This document shows, piece after piece, positions 12,101 through 26,100 of a DNA stretch of 64,000 bases. How positions within the stretch are numbered: position 1 is the stretch's first letter; every line of letters starts with the position of its first letter. This DNA comes from Acanthornis magna (Eukaryota > Chordata > Aves > Passeriformes > Acanthizidae). The DNA is taken from contig JAWUZG010000013.1 in the NCBI GenBank assembly GCA_036785705.1, positions 19,811,001-19,875,000 on the forward strand, read 5' to 3'. Under the pieces are notes generated by a model. That model made no database searches, was not told where the DNA came from, and saw only the letters and a program-made list of their open reading frames with translations. The translations under genes were made by a program, and so were the position numbers.

Positions 12101-15100
12101 CCCTTAGCAGCATTCTGACTCTTGCCTCAGTAAAACATCCAGCTGTGAGCTTTTCCCCGAAACGCCTCCCTGCAAACACGGTGGATCTATCAGAACAAAC
12201 GTTAGCAGGACTGGGATCCCTGTGGTGATCACGGTTTTTGCTCAAACACCTTTTTCTTTTTTCCACGCCGCCAGGTGATTGCCACAATTTTCCCGGGAAA
12301 GGTGTAACAGTACAAGCTGTCAGCACGGCCAGCCCTACCTCCCAAGCTGTCATCACCTCCTGTTAGCACACTGGGCCACAGTTGCTTCAGAAAGATGAAA
12401 ATAAACCATGCCAGAAGGGAAGGGGGAAGCGGGCAGCGAGCGGTGCTGCTCCATGGAGGAATGATGAGCCTGTGCCAGCCCTCCCGAGCCAGCAAAGTCA
12501 CCTCCGCTGGGGGATTTTCTGCCTGGCTCAGGTTAAAGACACTCTCCGAGGCAAACATCTCCTGTAAAACACCTTCAGCCTGAGTTGTTATCTTTATATC
12601 GTTATATAGAAATGCTTTGGTTGTTTGTATCATGGTAAATCCCGCCTGGCATTTGTGCCAGGGAAAGCACTCACCCGTGCTGCCGAGGAGGGCCAGGTGC
12701 TCGAGACTGGAAAATGAGACTGGAAAATGGGGTTTGATTTGGTTTTTAAGCTCTGCAGAACTTCATTATGGCAGCTGGTAAGATTTGGGCTGTGCACACA
12801 CACATCACTCAGGTTCAAAGCTCTGCTCTGCCTTTAAGGCACCCACAATCTTCTCCAGCTCCATCCCCAGGCTGGTTTCCTGCTGAGTGGGACTGGAAGG
12901 GACACGGGGAGGGAGCTGCAGCAGGCATGGCTCAGCCTTGATGCTCCAACAACCAACTCTCCTCTGTCCATCCAAGGAGCACCTCGGCAGCTTTCCCAAC
13001 AGGTCCTGTTGGACATGCTGGACAAGCACATTGTGGGCTCAGTGATGCCCCAGTGTCACCAGCACCTCCTTTAGCACAGTTTGGACTCCCCAAAAAGAGG
13101 GACACGGCCACCTTGCCCCGAGGAGCGCGGATGAGCACTGCCACATGTGGCTGCCAACATCAACATTGACTCTGGGGGAAGATCAGGGGTCTTGCACCGA
13201 CACAGAAAGAGCCTCTGAGTGATGAAGTGTTGGGAAAGAAATGTTGGAATAGCTGAGGAAGGATGGGTGGGGTGAAAAGCATGCGGAGCCTGTGTGCCTG
13301 GTGCAGAGCAGAGCTGGGTTAGACACAGCGCTGCCATATCAGACAGCTCAAACTCATCTGCTACTCCATTTTTTTTTTCAAATTTAATCTGTGGAGAATT
13401 GAGCAGCTCACAGGCAGCCCCACATCCTTCACCAGGCCAAGGGGCTGCAGAACGTGCCTGCAGCAGCATCCCCAGCCCTGCTCCCGGTGGGTACCGCATT
13501 CCTGCCCTGGGTTTCAGGGTCTGCCTTCCCAGCTCTTCCCTCCTCACCTGCTGAAAAACAACATTTACTCTGCCCCAAGTCTCATTTTGCAGCAGCAAGC
13601 ACCAGTGCTTACCTGGTGCATTCAAAGCTTTAGCAGATAATTGTGCTTTTGTTCTGTTTGCTGTGAAAACCAGCTTTGGTGAGCAGGCTCAGAAATACCT
13701 ATTATCCTCCCAAGCCACTTCACACCACAGTATTAAACAAACAAAACAAAAAAAAGCAAGAAGGAGGCTTTAAGTCATTAGTATTGATGTTGCCTTTGGA
13801 GTCTGTGGAGATAATTTGGTTTACAGCCTTGCTCTTGTCTTTGGAGTGGCTCATCTTCGGGGAAATTCAGTGATGTTCGTAGTTTGACTTGTCCCAACTT
13901 AGGATGAAACATCACTAATATGGAATTAATTATCCTTTTTTCTTAACTGCATTTGTTGAGAATCTCAGTCCTATTCTATTTTTATACAATTAGCATAACA
14001 TTCAGCACAGAAATAATATTTCTGTTACACCACTGCGCTTCTCACTTCAAGGCTTAAATTATTAGGCAGGGTCTTATAAAAATTAAAACTAAACTTTATG
14101 TCATGTCATTCAGCAGCACTGAATAAAGAATACCAGCAAGTAAAGAGATAAAATCATATTGTGGATGACCAAAAGTCCAGAGTTTGTGGCACCTATACCC
14201 ACTGCTCCCACCTAGCAAGACCTCCTGCAAATCCAATGCAGACTTGAAATACGCCTCACTTTTCTGTCACAGCCTCGACCTCAGGCTAACCCTGAGCTTC
14301 TTTCTCTGGAAAGGAAAAATGAAGGGCCCTTATTCAATTATTTATTTATTTATTTATTTATTATTTATTTAGCACCATTTCCTGAAATGCTTTGCCTTCC
14401 TAAAATGCTTTGGGAGAGTCTTGCAAGGCAAGTGGTTCCAAGTAACTCCCAGCAGCTTTTAAATTACCCAGTAGCTCCTGGAGTGCTGGGGTTTAGGTGG
14501 GTTTTTTTAAAACCAGCTTGAAAAAGCCCTTTCGGCTTTTTTGAGCCAAAATGCCACTTTTGAGCGTGCTGACCCCTTCAAGGGTGAATCTCTGAATTTC
14601 TGAAAGCTGTTCCTTGGGATCACACAACGCACGAGCCTGGGGACGGGAGGGTTAATCAGCACGTGGTCAATCAGATGTGCATCCTCGGGATACAATTGGA
14701 TTTTGTCCATGTTTGGGACACACACTGCCAAGCTTTGTTTGTGTTCCCAGCCCTGTCCTCCCATGTGAGTGTGAACAATGGGTGCAACACTGAGCCCTGC
14801 ATCCCTGGGCCTCACGGTGGGATGGAGCAGGGAGCAGGAGATGCAGGCAGGAGCAGGGATGGAACTGGGAGAGCATTCCTGTGCCTAAAGGTGCTGCCCT
14901 AGAGCTGGAGAGGGACTTTGGACAAGGGCCTGAAGTGACAGCATAAGGGGGAATGGCTTCAAATTGACAGAGGGCAGGGATAGATGGGAAATTGGGAAGG
15001 AATTGTTCCCTGTGAGGGTGGGCAGGCCCTGGCACAGGTGTCCAGAGAAGCTGTGGCTGCCCCTGGATCCCTGGCAGTGTCCAAGGTCAGGTTGGACAGG

Positions 15101-17114
15101 GCTTGGATCAACCTGGGATAGTGGAAGGTGTCCCTTCCCCCTTCAAACCAAACAGCTTCTTTTGATCCTGAACCAAAGGCTTTTTCCCACCAAGCCACAA
15201 ACTGACCTTTGCAGACTCTCATTCCTGTTTATTTAAAAAACACTGGGGCTTGGAAGCTGGAATCTCTCTCAGAAGTTACATCAATAGCAAACTATTTCCT
15301 GGGATACGCATGGAATTTAAAACCTCCAGATTTTTGCCTATCACTGCATTTGGAAATATTTGTCACCAGCTCGAGTGGGTGCTGACGCCAACCAAGATCA
15401 CTGCCACCCCTCCTGCCCTCCACAGCAAGCCTGAAAGGTGCCGAAATTTACACAGAAAAACTTCTTACGTGAAAATTAGAGATTTTTACCCCTCAAGGAA
15501 AGAGCTGGGTGCTCAGAGAGGACAGGTCCCTCTCCCATCCTGAGGTTTAAAATTTCTTCCAGCTCAGTGCCAAGACCAGCCTGAAACATTTCAAACTGGT
15601 GGGCTGTTTACTTCAGCTCTGGGAGTGTACAAACTCCTTTGTGCATGGATTCTCACGGGAAGTGCCATTATTCCTTAGCTTGGAGGGAAAACGAGGCAGG
15701 GGCCAGCCAAGCTCCCAACCATTGCAGCGTCACACACTCCACTGTGTCAGGAGACCCTCTGGACCCCCAGCCCAGGCTGGAGCTGATGTTAACCCTGAAA
15801 ACCACAAGAGCCACACATGCTCACTGCAGGGGCTGCTCCTGCGACTCCGGGTGCAGATGACTCGGTGCTCTGAAGGCACGTGCCCCTCGTGGGGCAGTGA
15901 GGTCACCCCTGAAAGGCGCTGTGTGTCCAGGGCCAGGGAGCAGCGTCAATGGTCCCCTTGTGCCCGGACCCTTCCCACAACAGGCACAAAGTCCTCTCTA
16001 TAACTCACCCTCGGCAGGCACACCCAGGCCTTTACCCTCACCACCTCCTCAGCTGCTGTCCTCTGCTGCCAGCACCTCTCATCCACCCATGCCTCACGGG
16101 GAAGAAGCTATTTATGAACTCAGAACCACGGGATGCTCTCCATAAGCCATGGAGATGCAAGGGAATATTGTATTTGAATTGCCTTATTTATTCCATAGTA
16201 GCTACTCTCTGTCCCACATACTGTAAGACAACACAAAATACAGAGCTTCACAGAGAAGTGCTTTGCCAGCTCAGTGTTCATGGGTACAACCTTTGTAGAA
16301 AATTAAATGGAAATTAGAGAAAACTCAAGAGAAAAAGACCAGGAGTACAGTATTTGTTAGGAGAGATGTAGCTCTACAAACTGCACCTTCTTTGAAGGCT
16401 CCCAGAGTTGCCAAAACCTTGAAGACTCATCAGAAACGGGGCACAAGTGCCACCCCCAAATCTTCACTTGCTACAAGTGCACAGATCCTACAGCTGGGAG
16501 GAGCCATTATCTCTCATCACACCTGACAATTCCCGTCAGCCTTACAGAGATGTTTGTGCCTTTCTTTTCATGGAAAGTTGTATTTTCAAACTCTACAGCA
16601 CCATCCTCCCTCTATTATATGTATATATATAATATAATATATATTATATATATAATATAATATAATATAATATAATATAATATAATATAAATAATTATAT
16701 ATATTATTATTTTATACAGAAAAATAATATTAAATATACAATGTATAATGCATAATGTATAATATATAATATATAATATATAATATATAATATATAATAT
16801 ATAATATATTATATATTATATATTATATATTATATATAACATATAATATATAACATTATATATTTTATATATAATATTATATAGAATATTATATATTATA
16901 TTTTATATGATATCTATCCCCATATATATTTTACATATATATATACATATATATATACACACACACATATATATATAAAATAAAAAAACAGAATTATTTG
17001 AGTTGGAAGGAACTTCAAAAACCATCACGCTCCAATGCTCCAACCTCTGACATGGGCAGAGACACCTTCCACTAGAACAGGCTGCTCCAAGACATATCTA
17101 ACCTGGTCTTAAAC

Positions 17115-17152
<38 letters not shown>

Positions 17153-20100
17153 ATATATATATATATAAAAATCATCCATTTCAAAACCACATCTGAATAA
17201 AGGACAGCTGTGTTTGGAACCATCTTAACACAAATTGAAATCTCTCTCTGTGACCACCACATCAAAATTTCAGACAGCAGGAAGCAGAATGGGGAAGAGA
17301 TAGCGAGGGCTTGCGTGGCCACAACCGGGGATCATTGCAAATTCCCGCTCGGGGTGGCAGCCATCGGTGTGAGGGACGTGCCACGTGTCCCCTGCAGCTG
17401 CCCAGAACTGTGTGAAGGAAGGCAATCTGCACACACCAACACCAGGGCTGGCCGTGGCTTGGCTTCCCAGCCGTGACTCAGCCGAGGCACCAAACGCAGG
17501 GTTGGTGCTGCCGTGAGGTGCTCCGGCACACAGCACCCCAGATCCCAGGGATGTTCACACAGGGATGGGGAGGTGGCACAGGCCAAGTCCCTTGGGAGAA
17601 GAATTGCACCATAGAGAGCACAGCCTCGAGGGTGTCTCTCCACCTCACAGCATGCCTAGCAGAGTCTGCTTTTATTTTAGAAAACCCATTTCCTCACTTC
17701 GTTCATCCCGACACTTCTCCAAGTGCCATGCAAAAGGTAAAACCACTCATTCCTGCCAAAATCAGCCCAAGGTCCAAGCCACCTCCTGTCACTTTTGTGA
17801 CATTTCTCATTTCCCATTTATTTAAGGCACATCCACATCAGGGAAATAAAAAACAGCTCTTTGAAAAACCTCCCAATTCATGGAAAAGTCTGATCCGAGC
17901 CATTTCTGATCATGGCCTGCCAGTACAGACACAGTCCCTGGGGCTGTGAGGCCAAGAGCACAGTGCCTAGGAAGGAGAGCAAGATGTGAGGAGATTAATT
18001 AACACACTGTCAGAACAACTGCTGGGATCACAGAGGTGGGAGGCTGTCCTCCTTGGGCTTGTGCTTCATGTGGAAAGAAGGAATAAAAGCTGAAGCTGGA
18101 AAGCAAACCCAAACCCTACCCAAACTCTCCGTGATTGGGGTGAAGAATAGAAACCCATTGGGGTGAAGAATAGAAACCCATTGGGGTGAAGAATAGAAAC
18201 CCATTGGGGTGAGGAATAGCAACCCATTGTTGTAAAGAATAGAAACCCATTGGGGTGAGGAATAGAAATTCTTCTCACTTGCCCCCAGACTCAGGATAAT
18301 TAAATGACACCTCATCTTCACCCACTCACCTGACTGAAACCCCCAGGTTCACTCCCAGTTCAAAGGCAAAGAGGCACAAGGCAAAGAGTTCATATGCATT
18401 TAAAAGGAGCAGAAGGATTGTCATGGTGCTGTGGCTTTTAAAAATCGTTGCTGTTTCAATGACAACCATGAGCATGGTTTGGTTTGTGCCTGAAGTTGAA
18501 GCATGTCTGGTTTGGTGCCATATGAGTAAATAATAAAGGGAGGGATATGGGCTCACCTCCCTTCTCTGGGCTATGAGAATTGCAGACAGAAGAGACACAA
18601 CCAGGATTTTGAGGAATTAAAGGCAGTATTTTCCTAAGTATTTTCTCTCCCAGCTTAGCTTTAACATTTAGGCTTCTCTCTTAATTAGCCCAGTTATGTG
18701 GCCATGTAATTGCTTCCAGGAGCGGCTCCCTCCCCTCCTGCCTGGCCTAAATATCCCTCCTGGTATGAAGAAAACATTTCTTTCAGGTCAAATTATTTTT
18801 ATTTTGATTATGGTGCCGGGTTTCAGGCCTATAAACACATGTGGTCACCAGCACAAGTGAAAAATTAACCAATCTGCTGCCAGAGCCAGAGGCTGATCCC
18901 CCACCCCCAGGCCTGGTGCCCTCTCTGCCCATAGCACCCAGGGACTCACAGCATGCCCTGTGCCTCAGTTTCCCCATCTGTAAAGTGAATGCTTTGTGGA
19001 TAACTGGACAGTCCAGTCTGGACACTTTGTCCATCCTTCGCTTCGCCCCTTGCACATGAGGTGTTTTGACCCCATTTAAAGCCAGACTTGAGCACACATG
19101 CAGCCACGCGGACACTTTGCCATTATTTCACCTCTTCCTCTGAAATCCCCAATTCTGCAGCCTCCTGCACTGGAAGCATTAAAAGCAGCCTGGGGGGATA
19201 CCCAAATGTGCAGGGTTTTCTCGAGCACATTTATTCCCCACGAGGAATTAGCTGGTTTTCCCAGCATTCCCGTCCCGGGGAGGGCTCTGGCCGTGCCCCA
19301 CCAAAGGCAAGAATGCTCCCCATGACTTGCCTCATCCTGCTCATCCCTCTGTGCCAGTCCTCCCACGCCGAGAGCCGCCTGCCAGCGCTGCTTTCCACAA
19401 CCCCACAGCTCTGAAACCCTGGCCCTCGCTCGCCTGCCAGCTTGGCTCTCTTCTCGCTCTGCTCCAGCCCTGCCACCCCACACCCAGCAGCACATCCCTG
19501 CCGTGGGGATTCACCCCCAGCCATGAGCACCTGCGCCCGGTGGGTTGTCCTCCCTGGGAGCTGATAACATCCGGGGGACCTCCTTGGACTGGATCCCACT
19601 GGGGAATTCCTCGGTGATGCTGCTGGGCAGCGGCTCCAGCCACCCAGCCTGGACCAGAGGGACAAGAGGGGCTGGGAGAGGGGCTTACCACCGGCACTGG
19701 GGGAGATGCTGCACCAGGAACCCCTTCCCCTTTCCTACAGAGCTTGTGCCACCCAGTGTGGGGCTTCCAGACCCTTTCCTTGTGGTATCGCCCCTCCCAG
19801 AGGATGAACCACCCCAACACTGAGCAATGCTGAGAGTGCTCAGGCACTGCTTTCTCACTTTGGAAGATATTTTGGTGTGGAGGACAGCAGCCAGAGAAAA
19901 CACAACTATTCCTCAAGCTGAGAGCTTTCCAGGAACATGGACTGAGCTGCATTTGGACATCCAAGTGATTAGATTTTTTGTCATCCTTGGATCACCCACC
20001 CATGTCAAAGCCATGGTCATCTAAATTATAAACATGTGCCTGGGCTCAGCATCCACTGGAGGGAAAGACAAGCTCCTGCTGACCCCCAGGATCTCCCTGT

Positions 20101-23100
20101 CCAAGCCCTTTGTTTCCCAGCCAACAAAATTTCCCCCTTGGACTGATGTGATGGAGAAGCTGCCTCACAACATCCTTGGAGGGCAACAAAGCTCTGTTGA
20201 GCCAGAGCCTGGACACTCTCCTCCCTCCCTGTCCATCACACCAGAGAACCACAGGATGGTCTGGACTGAAAGGGTCCTTAGAACCCATCTGATTCCACCC
20301 CCTGCCATGGACAGGGACACCTTCCCCTGGACTGGGTTGTTCCAAACCCCATCCAACTGGCCTTAAACACTTCCAGGGAAGTGAAACGATGCTTGTCTGC
20401 TTGTACAGAGAGAATTAGAGGGGGCAGTTGTGCTATTCCACCCCGTGGCTAGTAAAACACAGCAACAGATGAACGTGGTTTTTACTGTCTATCCAGCTTA
20501 TTATCTAATAAAATAAGCTTAGCATAATAAATGTTGTTGCTGTGATTTGTGAAAAGACAAGAGCAATCCTAATATTTTTCGCCTGATCTCACCCAAATAT
20601 GTGACTCCTTCACCCTTTTTATCCTCTAAACTCCTCTGGAGGAGGAAAAGATGATCCAATACCACTACACTCCTTCAAACACCCTCTGCACTGCCAAGCA
20701 CAGAACACCATCAAATATCATGTTCTTGTAAGGAGAAAATGCACACGCAGTGTTGGCTCTCACACCCTGGGTGTTTCCCAGCTCTTTCTCCGTCCCCACC
20801 TGGTGAATTTCTCCCAGCAGTTTTCCTGCAGAAAACAAGGGGACGCCTTGCACCAGACAGGCTTTGCTGGCCCCAGCAGTACAGAAAACCATCAGGGCAA
20901 GAGACAACATCGAACTGAAACCACGGGGGAAGTTTTAAGGCCAGCAGAAGGTGACAGCCCACCCTTGGAGGTGGCCAGGGTGCCCCTGCTCCCACAGTGA
21001 GAGCCTCAGGGACTTCATTCCCCCCATTATCTCCATCCCACACAGCTGGTGGTGACTATCTCTGTGACTATAAATGATTGGTGTGGGAAATGTCAAATCA
21101 TAAAAATGCAGAAGAAGAAATATTACGAGTGTGGAATGGAAATGTTGCTCGTGCTGTCCTTCAGTGCAGCCTCTTACTTTGTCTCTTGCTAAAGTCCAGT
21201 CACTTGGTCCAGCAGAGAGAGGACCCAGGAGCAAAATCCTCCCTGATTCGCTCTTCTGATCTGTTATCTGGCTCTGCACAGCAGATTGAAGAGGGAGGTT
21301 GTGCTCTGTGTTTGCAACTGAAAATGAAACATGATAACATCTCCAGAGTGGAAAATTACAGAGGCTAAAAGCAAGTAAAGCTCGTAGCAGTAAGAATTCG
21401 GCACCTGACGGAGCCAGGGTTGGGTGCCTTGGGGTGCTGCCTTCATCTCACCATGGCTGCTCTCCCCTAAACTAGGAAATGCGGGGTTTAAAACATTCCT
21501 GCTCAAAATCTGTGCCAGGAGGAAACGATGACATGGTGGACTCGGCGTGCAAAAACCAGGGTGGAAGAGAAACGCATGAATCTGCTAAAGAAATCCATTT
21601 GGAAGAGAATGGGTGATTCTGCCTGGACAGAAGGACCTGTTTCCCCATTATACCCACATTTCTCCTCGTGCCGCAGACCCACCTTGGAGGATGCTGAAGG
21701 CTCTTGAGCAGAGCAGAGAACACCTGAGCCCCTCTTACCTGGGTCATCTTGGCGAGGTCCAGCGAGGGCCGCTGCTCCTGGACCTCGTCCGGCCGGCGCC
21801 GCTTGACCCCAACCTTCTTGTCGTTGAGGACGCAGGGCTGGGAGCGGCTGCGGGACAGCCCCGTGGCACGGCGGCCCAGCTCGGGCGTGGAGGCAGGTGT
21901 GCTGCTGGCCGAGGGCGCACCGTACTCCGCGCATGAGAAGCGGTCGTGCGAGCAGGACAGCGACCTCTGAATGTCCACCCTGTCTCCCCCGTGGCCTCCA
22001 GAGGCCGATTTCCTGGGCTGGCCCCCCGGGCGGGGATGCTCAGAGGCGCAGAGCGGGTTGGAGCGGGCGGGCAGGCTGAAGCTGGAGCTCCTCTGCATGG
22101 TGGCGAAGCCATTGGAGTAGCGCTGGACGCTGCCACCGCTGTAGCAGCGCCGCTTCTCCACCGGCGTCCACACCTTGGAGCCCAGGGGCCTCCACGAGGT
22201 TCCGCAGGCCGACATCTCATCCGAGAAGGACAGGGAGCGGCACTGGCGCTTGCTGGGAGGGGCGGAGGGGTGGCCGTGGGGGTCGCTGAGGCTCAGGTCC
22301 TTGATCAGGTTGGTGACGGAGCAGGTGCCGGCCGCGTCCCTCGGCCAGCGCGAGCCCTCCTCGCCCTTGTCCGACAGGCAGTCCCAGATGCTGGCGCCCG
22401 GCTGCTCGAGCTGGAGTGGACATTTCCTGCTGAGATCTCTCCATCTGTCATTTTCTGGTTCAGAAAAGAGAAGGGGAAAAAAAAACGACACGCGCGCACA
22501 GGCATTAGCGTTAATTAATTCTGCGACTCGCTTTCTACGTCCATAAACAAAAAGAGTAGCATATGGGACGTTTTCCAGTACAAATTAATTAACTCTTGGA
22601 ATATGGTTTCCCGAACTGCCAGCAGAGCGGGTTGTGTGGCGTAGATGGAGAGAGAGACAAAGTGACAGTCCCAGCAGGAGCAAAACTGCTAGAAGAAGAT
22701 AAAAACATGCCTCTGAATATTCTAGGTTGCACTAGCTAAGGGGAATTCAGCAGTATAAAATGTTGTGCCTCTTGGTTATCTCTGTGCTAAATCGTGTCTC
22801 GGATGTGTGCGGTTTGTCCTGGGCTCCACAACTTGTAATTGCCTGAACTCACACCTGAATTTAAAAAACATGGAATCACAGAATCGTTGACGCTGGAAAA
22901 GCCCTCCAGGGTGATCGAGTCCAACCATTAACCCAGCACTGCCAAGGCCACCACTAACTCATGTCCCCAGGGGCCACATCTACATGGCTTTTAAACCCCT
23001 CCAGGGATGGGGACTCCACCACTGCCCTGGGCAGCCGTGCCAGGGCTGCACTAACCTTTCCATGACGAATTTTTCCCTAAAATCCAATCTAAACCTCCCT

Positions 23101-26100
23101 TGGTGCAGCCTGAGGTCATTTCCTCTTTCATTGCTCTTTACCTGGGAGCACAGCCCGACCCCCCTGGCTGTCCCCTCCTGGCAGGAGCTGTGCAGAGCCA
23201 CATGGTCCCCCCTGAGCCTCCTTTTCTCCAGGCTGAGCCCTTTCCCAGCTCCCTCAGCAGTTCTCATCAGACTTTTTCTCCAGACCCTTCCCCAGCTTCC
23301 CACTGATGGCCACGTTGGAAGAGAGGATTAAGGAGGACGATCGCATTCCCACACACATCCCACCGACAACAAAAGAAGAAAGCAAAGCTCCCTCGAGGCT
23401 GGGCTGCCCCGCAAAAGACAGGGCTCTCTGCAGATACACCTTCAACACTCAACAGGAAAACCATGGCAGGGCAACCGCGCCGTCTGCTGCAGTGGAAAAA
23501 AGTCATCAGCCAACAGCCTCTCAGCAGTGCCTGTTTTTGTCATTGGCTGCTGCAAACAGAGCCCAGCCATGCTGGAGAACCGTCGCTGCCAAGTTTCACA
23601 TGATGGTATCTAAACCATGCAGAATTTTGGGGGGCTTTTTGGGTATTTCCACTCAGGCAACCAGAGGATGAACTGAAAGCCGTGCCCAGCCCACAGCTGC
23701 AGGTACCAGCCTGGTAGGGAAGATGCAACAGTGCAGAACGCTTCTGACTAAGGTTTCAAGTCAGGAGGTCAGATTTGGGGCCCCTTGCACCACTCTTGGC
23801 CGATTTTCCCATTCCTCCCTGCCTCCAGCTGCTGCCATAACAGCTCCAGCCACAAACAGCCTGGCTCTGCCCGCACTAACCGCACGGCATTTCAACTGTT
23901 GCTGCCCTCATTTTAATAAACACAATGAAAAGTGAGAAATCTGCGCTAGACAACTCCATCTATGTTTAGATCTTTATTATTTTTCCTCTGTACTATGCTG
24001 CCAGCAGAGAGATTTCTCAGGTCAGGTCAGCAGACAAAAGAAACAGAAATAGAAGCTGATTTTTCATGGCAAGCTGCCAAGATCCTCCGGCCAGAAACTG
24101 TACAAAAGGCCTTGGTGAGGAGGATATGGGACACCTTCCTCTTTCACCCCTGCTTCAGCACAAACAGCTATAAATCTTCCAAAGCTGGCAAAGAAAATGC
24201 TAAAAGCACCACTATCCCCAGCCCCAGCTTGGGGTTATTTGCTTTTCCCCTTGCACAACACGAGCTGGCACAGCCCCTTTGAGCCCTCAGCCACTACTGA
24301 TCCATCCCAAAATACCAGGTAGCCCAGAAAATGGGTTTTCAGTGCAAACATAAAGCAGGCTGCCCTGAAACAAATTGAAAATGGGATAGTCTAAGGGCTG
24401 AGGGTGTAATTAACTCTGGAAAGCCTTATTGAGGAAAAGCAGCTGGTTTTCTGCTCAATCTTTTAAAACTAAGATTCCCATCCTGCGCACGTTGATAACG
24501 GTAATTGCACTGGAGCCATTAATTCTACTGCAGTTAAACATGTATTAATTTTCTTAAATTACAAACCTCAGCCTGGTTTACCCTGAGGCAGCAATTTGTT
24601 CCAGGATAAAACCCACCACGAGAACCCCCTGGTTTGCAAGTGAGCTGCCTGGCTGGAAAACTCTCCTTTGCCTACTGGAAAATGAAGGGACAACCAGAGC
24701 CTGGTGAAAGCACAGCACAGGGGGCTCTGGCCCTGCTTAAACAGGTCCTTCTTGGCTGTTAGTATCCCTGGATGAAATAGCATCTTACTTCTGGATTTTG
24801 ACTTAGAACTGCAAAAATAAACACTGACACCTTAACAAAATCCAACTGTTCTCTCACAAAACCTTCCCCGCACCAAACGAGTCCCGTGGTCGTGGGCTGG
24901 AGTCACATCCCAAAACTGGGGACAGAGGTGTTGTTCTCCATCCTCGAGAGCTTTGCACAGCCCCACGGAGAGCAGGATCCACCCTCAGAGCATCCCAGGA
25001 GGTTTCCAAACGCTGAGCTCCAGGCTCTGGGGGTGCAGGACAAATCAGGCACTCTGCAACTCTGTGATGGCCCTGGGCTTTTTAAACGAATGTTGTGCTC
25101 CTCTGGTGACACAGAGTAAATTTTAATGACCACTCGTAACCACAGAGAAGGGTGTAAAACCAAAACGCTGACACAACTTTAACTACAGCGACACAAATGT
25201 GCTGCTATAATATTTTTACAGTTCCTTTTTATACATAATGCATGATCCTTCTGCTCAAGTTCCCTCCACGTTCTTTTCCCATGAAATAATTTACATTAAT
25301 ACATAATTTATTATGGCAACTTGTAAAGCAATTAGGGGTTTCAATCAATTTTTCTTATCCTTTTTGGCAGATAAATTCTGTTTGGAACCTAACCCAAACA
25401 TTTGTCTGTGCACAGGTGCGCATCCAATTCCCTTTTTTTCCACGTTGTTCAAGCTGAATTTTGGTCTCACAGTCCCTGTGCACAGGGGAAAAAGCAGCCT
25501 GCATTTTCCACTGCCCCCTATTTATCTTCAGGAGATAATTTCTAAGTGTGGAACACATTTAATGGTTGTAATTAGCTGATGGCAGTGCCAGGGAGCTTTC
25601 CTAGTGCAGAAATAAGATGAAAGTACAATGGCAGAGCGGTGTTTCAACTGGAAATGAAAACAACAGCCCCAAAATCTACTCTGGAGATTAAACACACCTG
25701 TGGGCCCTGGGCTCCTCCTGCCAACAGCCTGCATGGGGGAGGGAAATCCCCAGCCTCGACAGTGAAATGTGCTCTGCTCTTCAAAGTCATCCTCTGGAGA
25801 GGTGTCCCTGCTCCAGCCACACCTCACCAGAATTCCCCGCGCAGCTTTTTGCCTTCGCAGGGTGACTGTGCTTGAACGTGCACCAAGATGCTCTACACCG
25901 ACGGCCTTTCCAAAAAAACCCTGGAATTCCAGAAAATCCTGGCTCAGAAAGAGGAGGCACACAAGCCTGGCAGGCACTTTCAGGATGCAATCAAGGGCCA
26001 TCCCCCCCATGAAGGGTCTCAAGGTTGGACTCGATGATCTTGGAGGCCTTTTCCAACCTTAGTGGTTCCATGAGCTGGCTTTTCTCCTGGTTCCTCGGCT

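Larger units (their letters stand above)
9157..21738 (-). other. FAM53B: FAM53B last intron
   Basis: 12.6 kb between the GTAAGAG donor after the main exon and the terminal acceptor. It contains two truncated CR1s near 14.9-15.1 and 17.0-17.1 kb and another near 20.3 kb. A TTTA microsatellite (about 14337-14372), a large AT-rich block (16.6-17.2 kb), a 23-bp minisatellite (18.13-18.27 kb) and a possible MIR relic near 18.96 kb are also present. No nested gene is recognisable. Confidence 0.7.

Noticed and set aside
21946..22518. 190-codon plus-strand ORF opposite the FAM53B main exon
   Set aside because: It is the antisense shadow of a GC-rich, strongly conserved exon.
24568..24783. Minus ORF with LTAKKDLFKQGQSPLC, briefly considered as the small FAM53B exon
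   Set aside because: The similarity to HTPKKMSQGPTL is superficial. The true exon at 29147-29096 matches exactly, with splice sites and phase.
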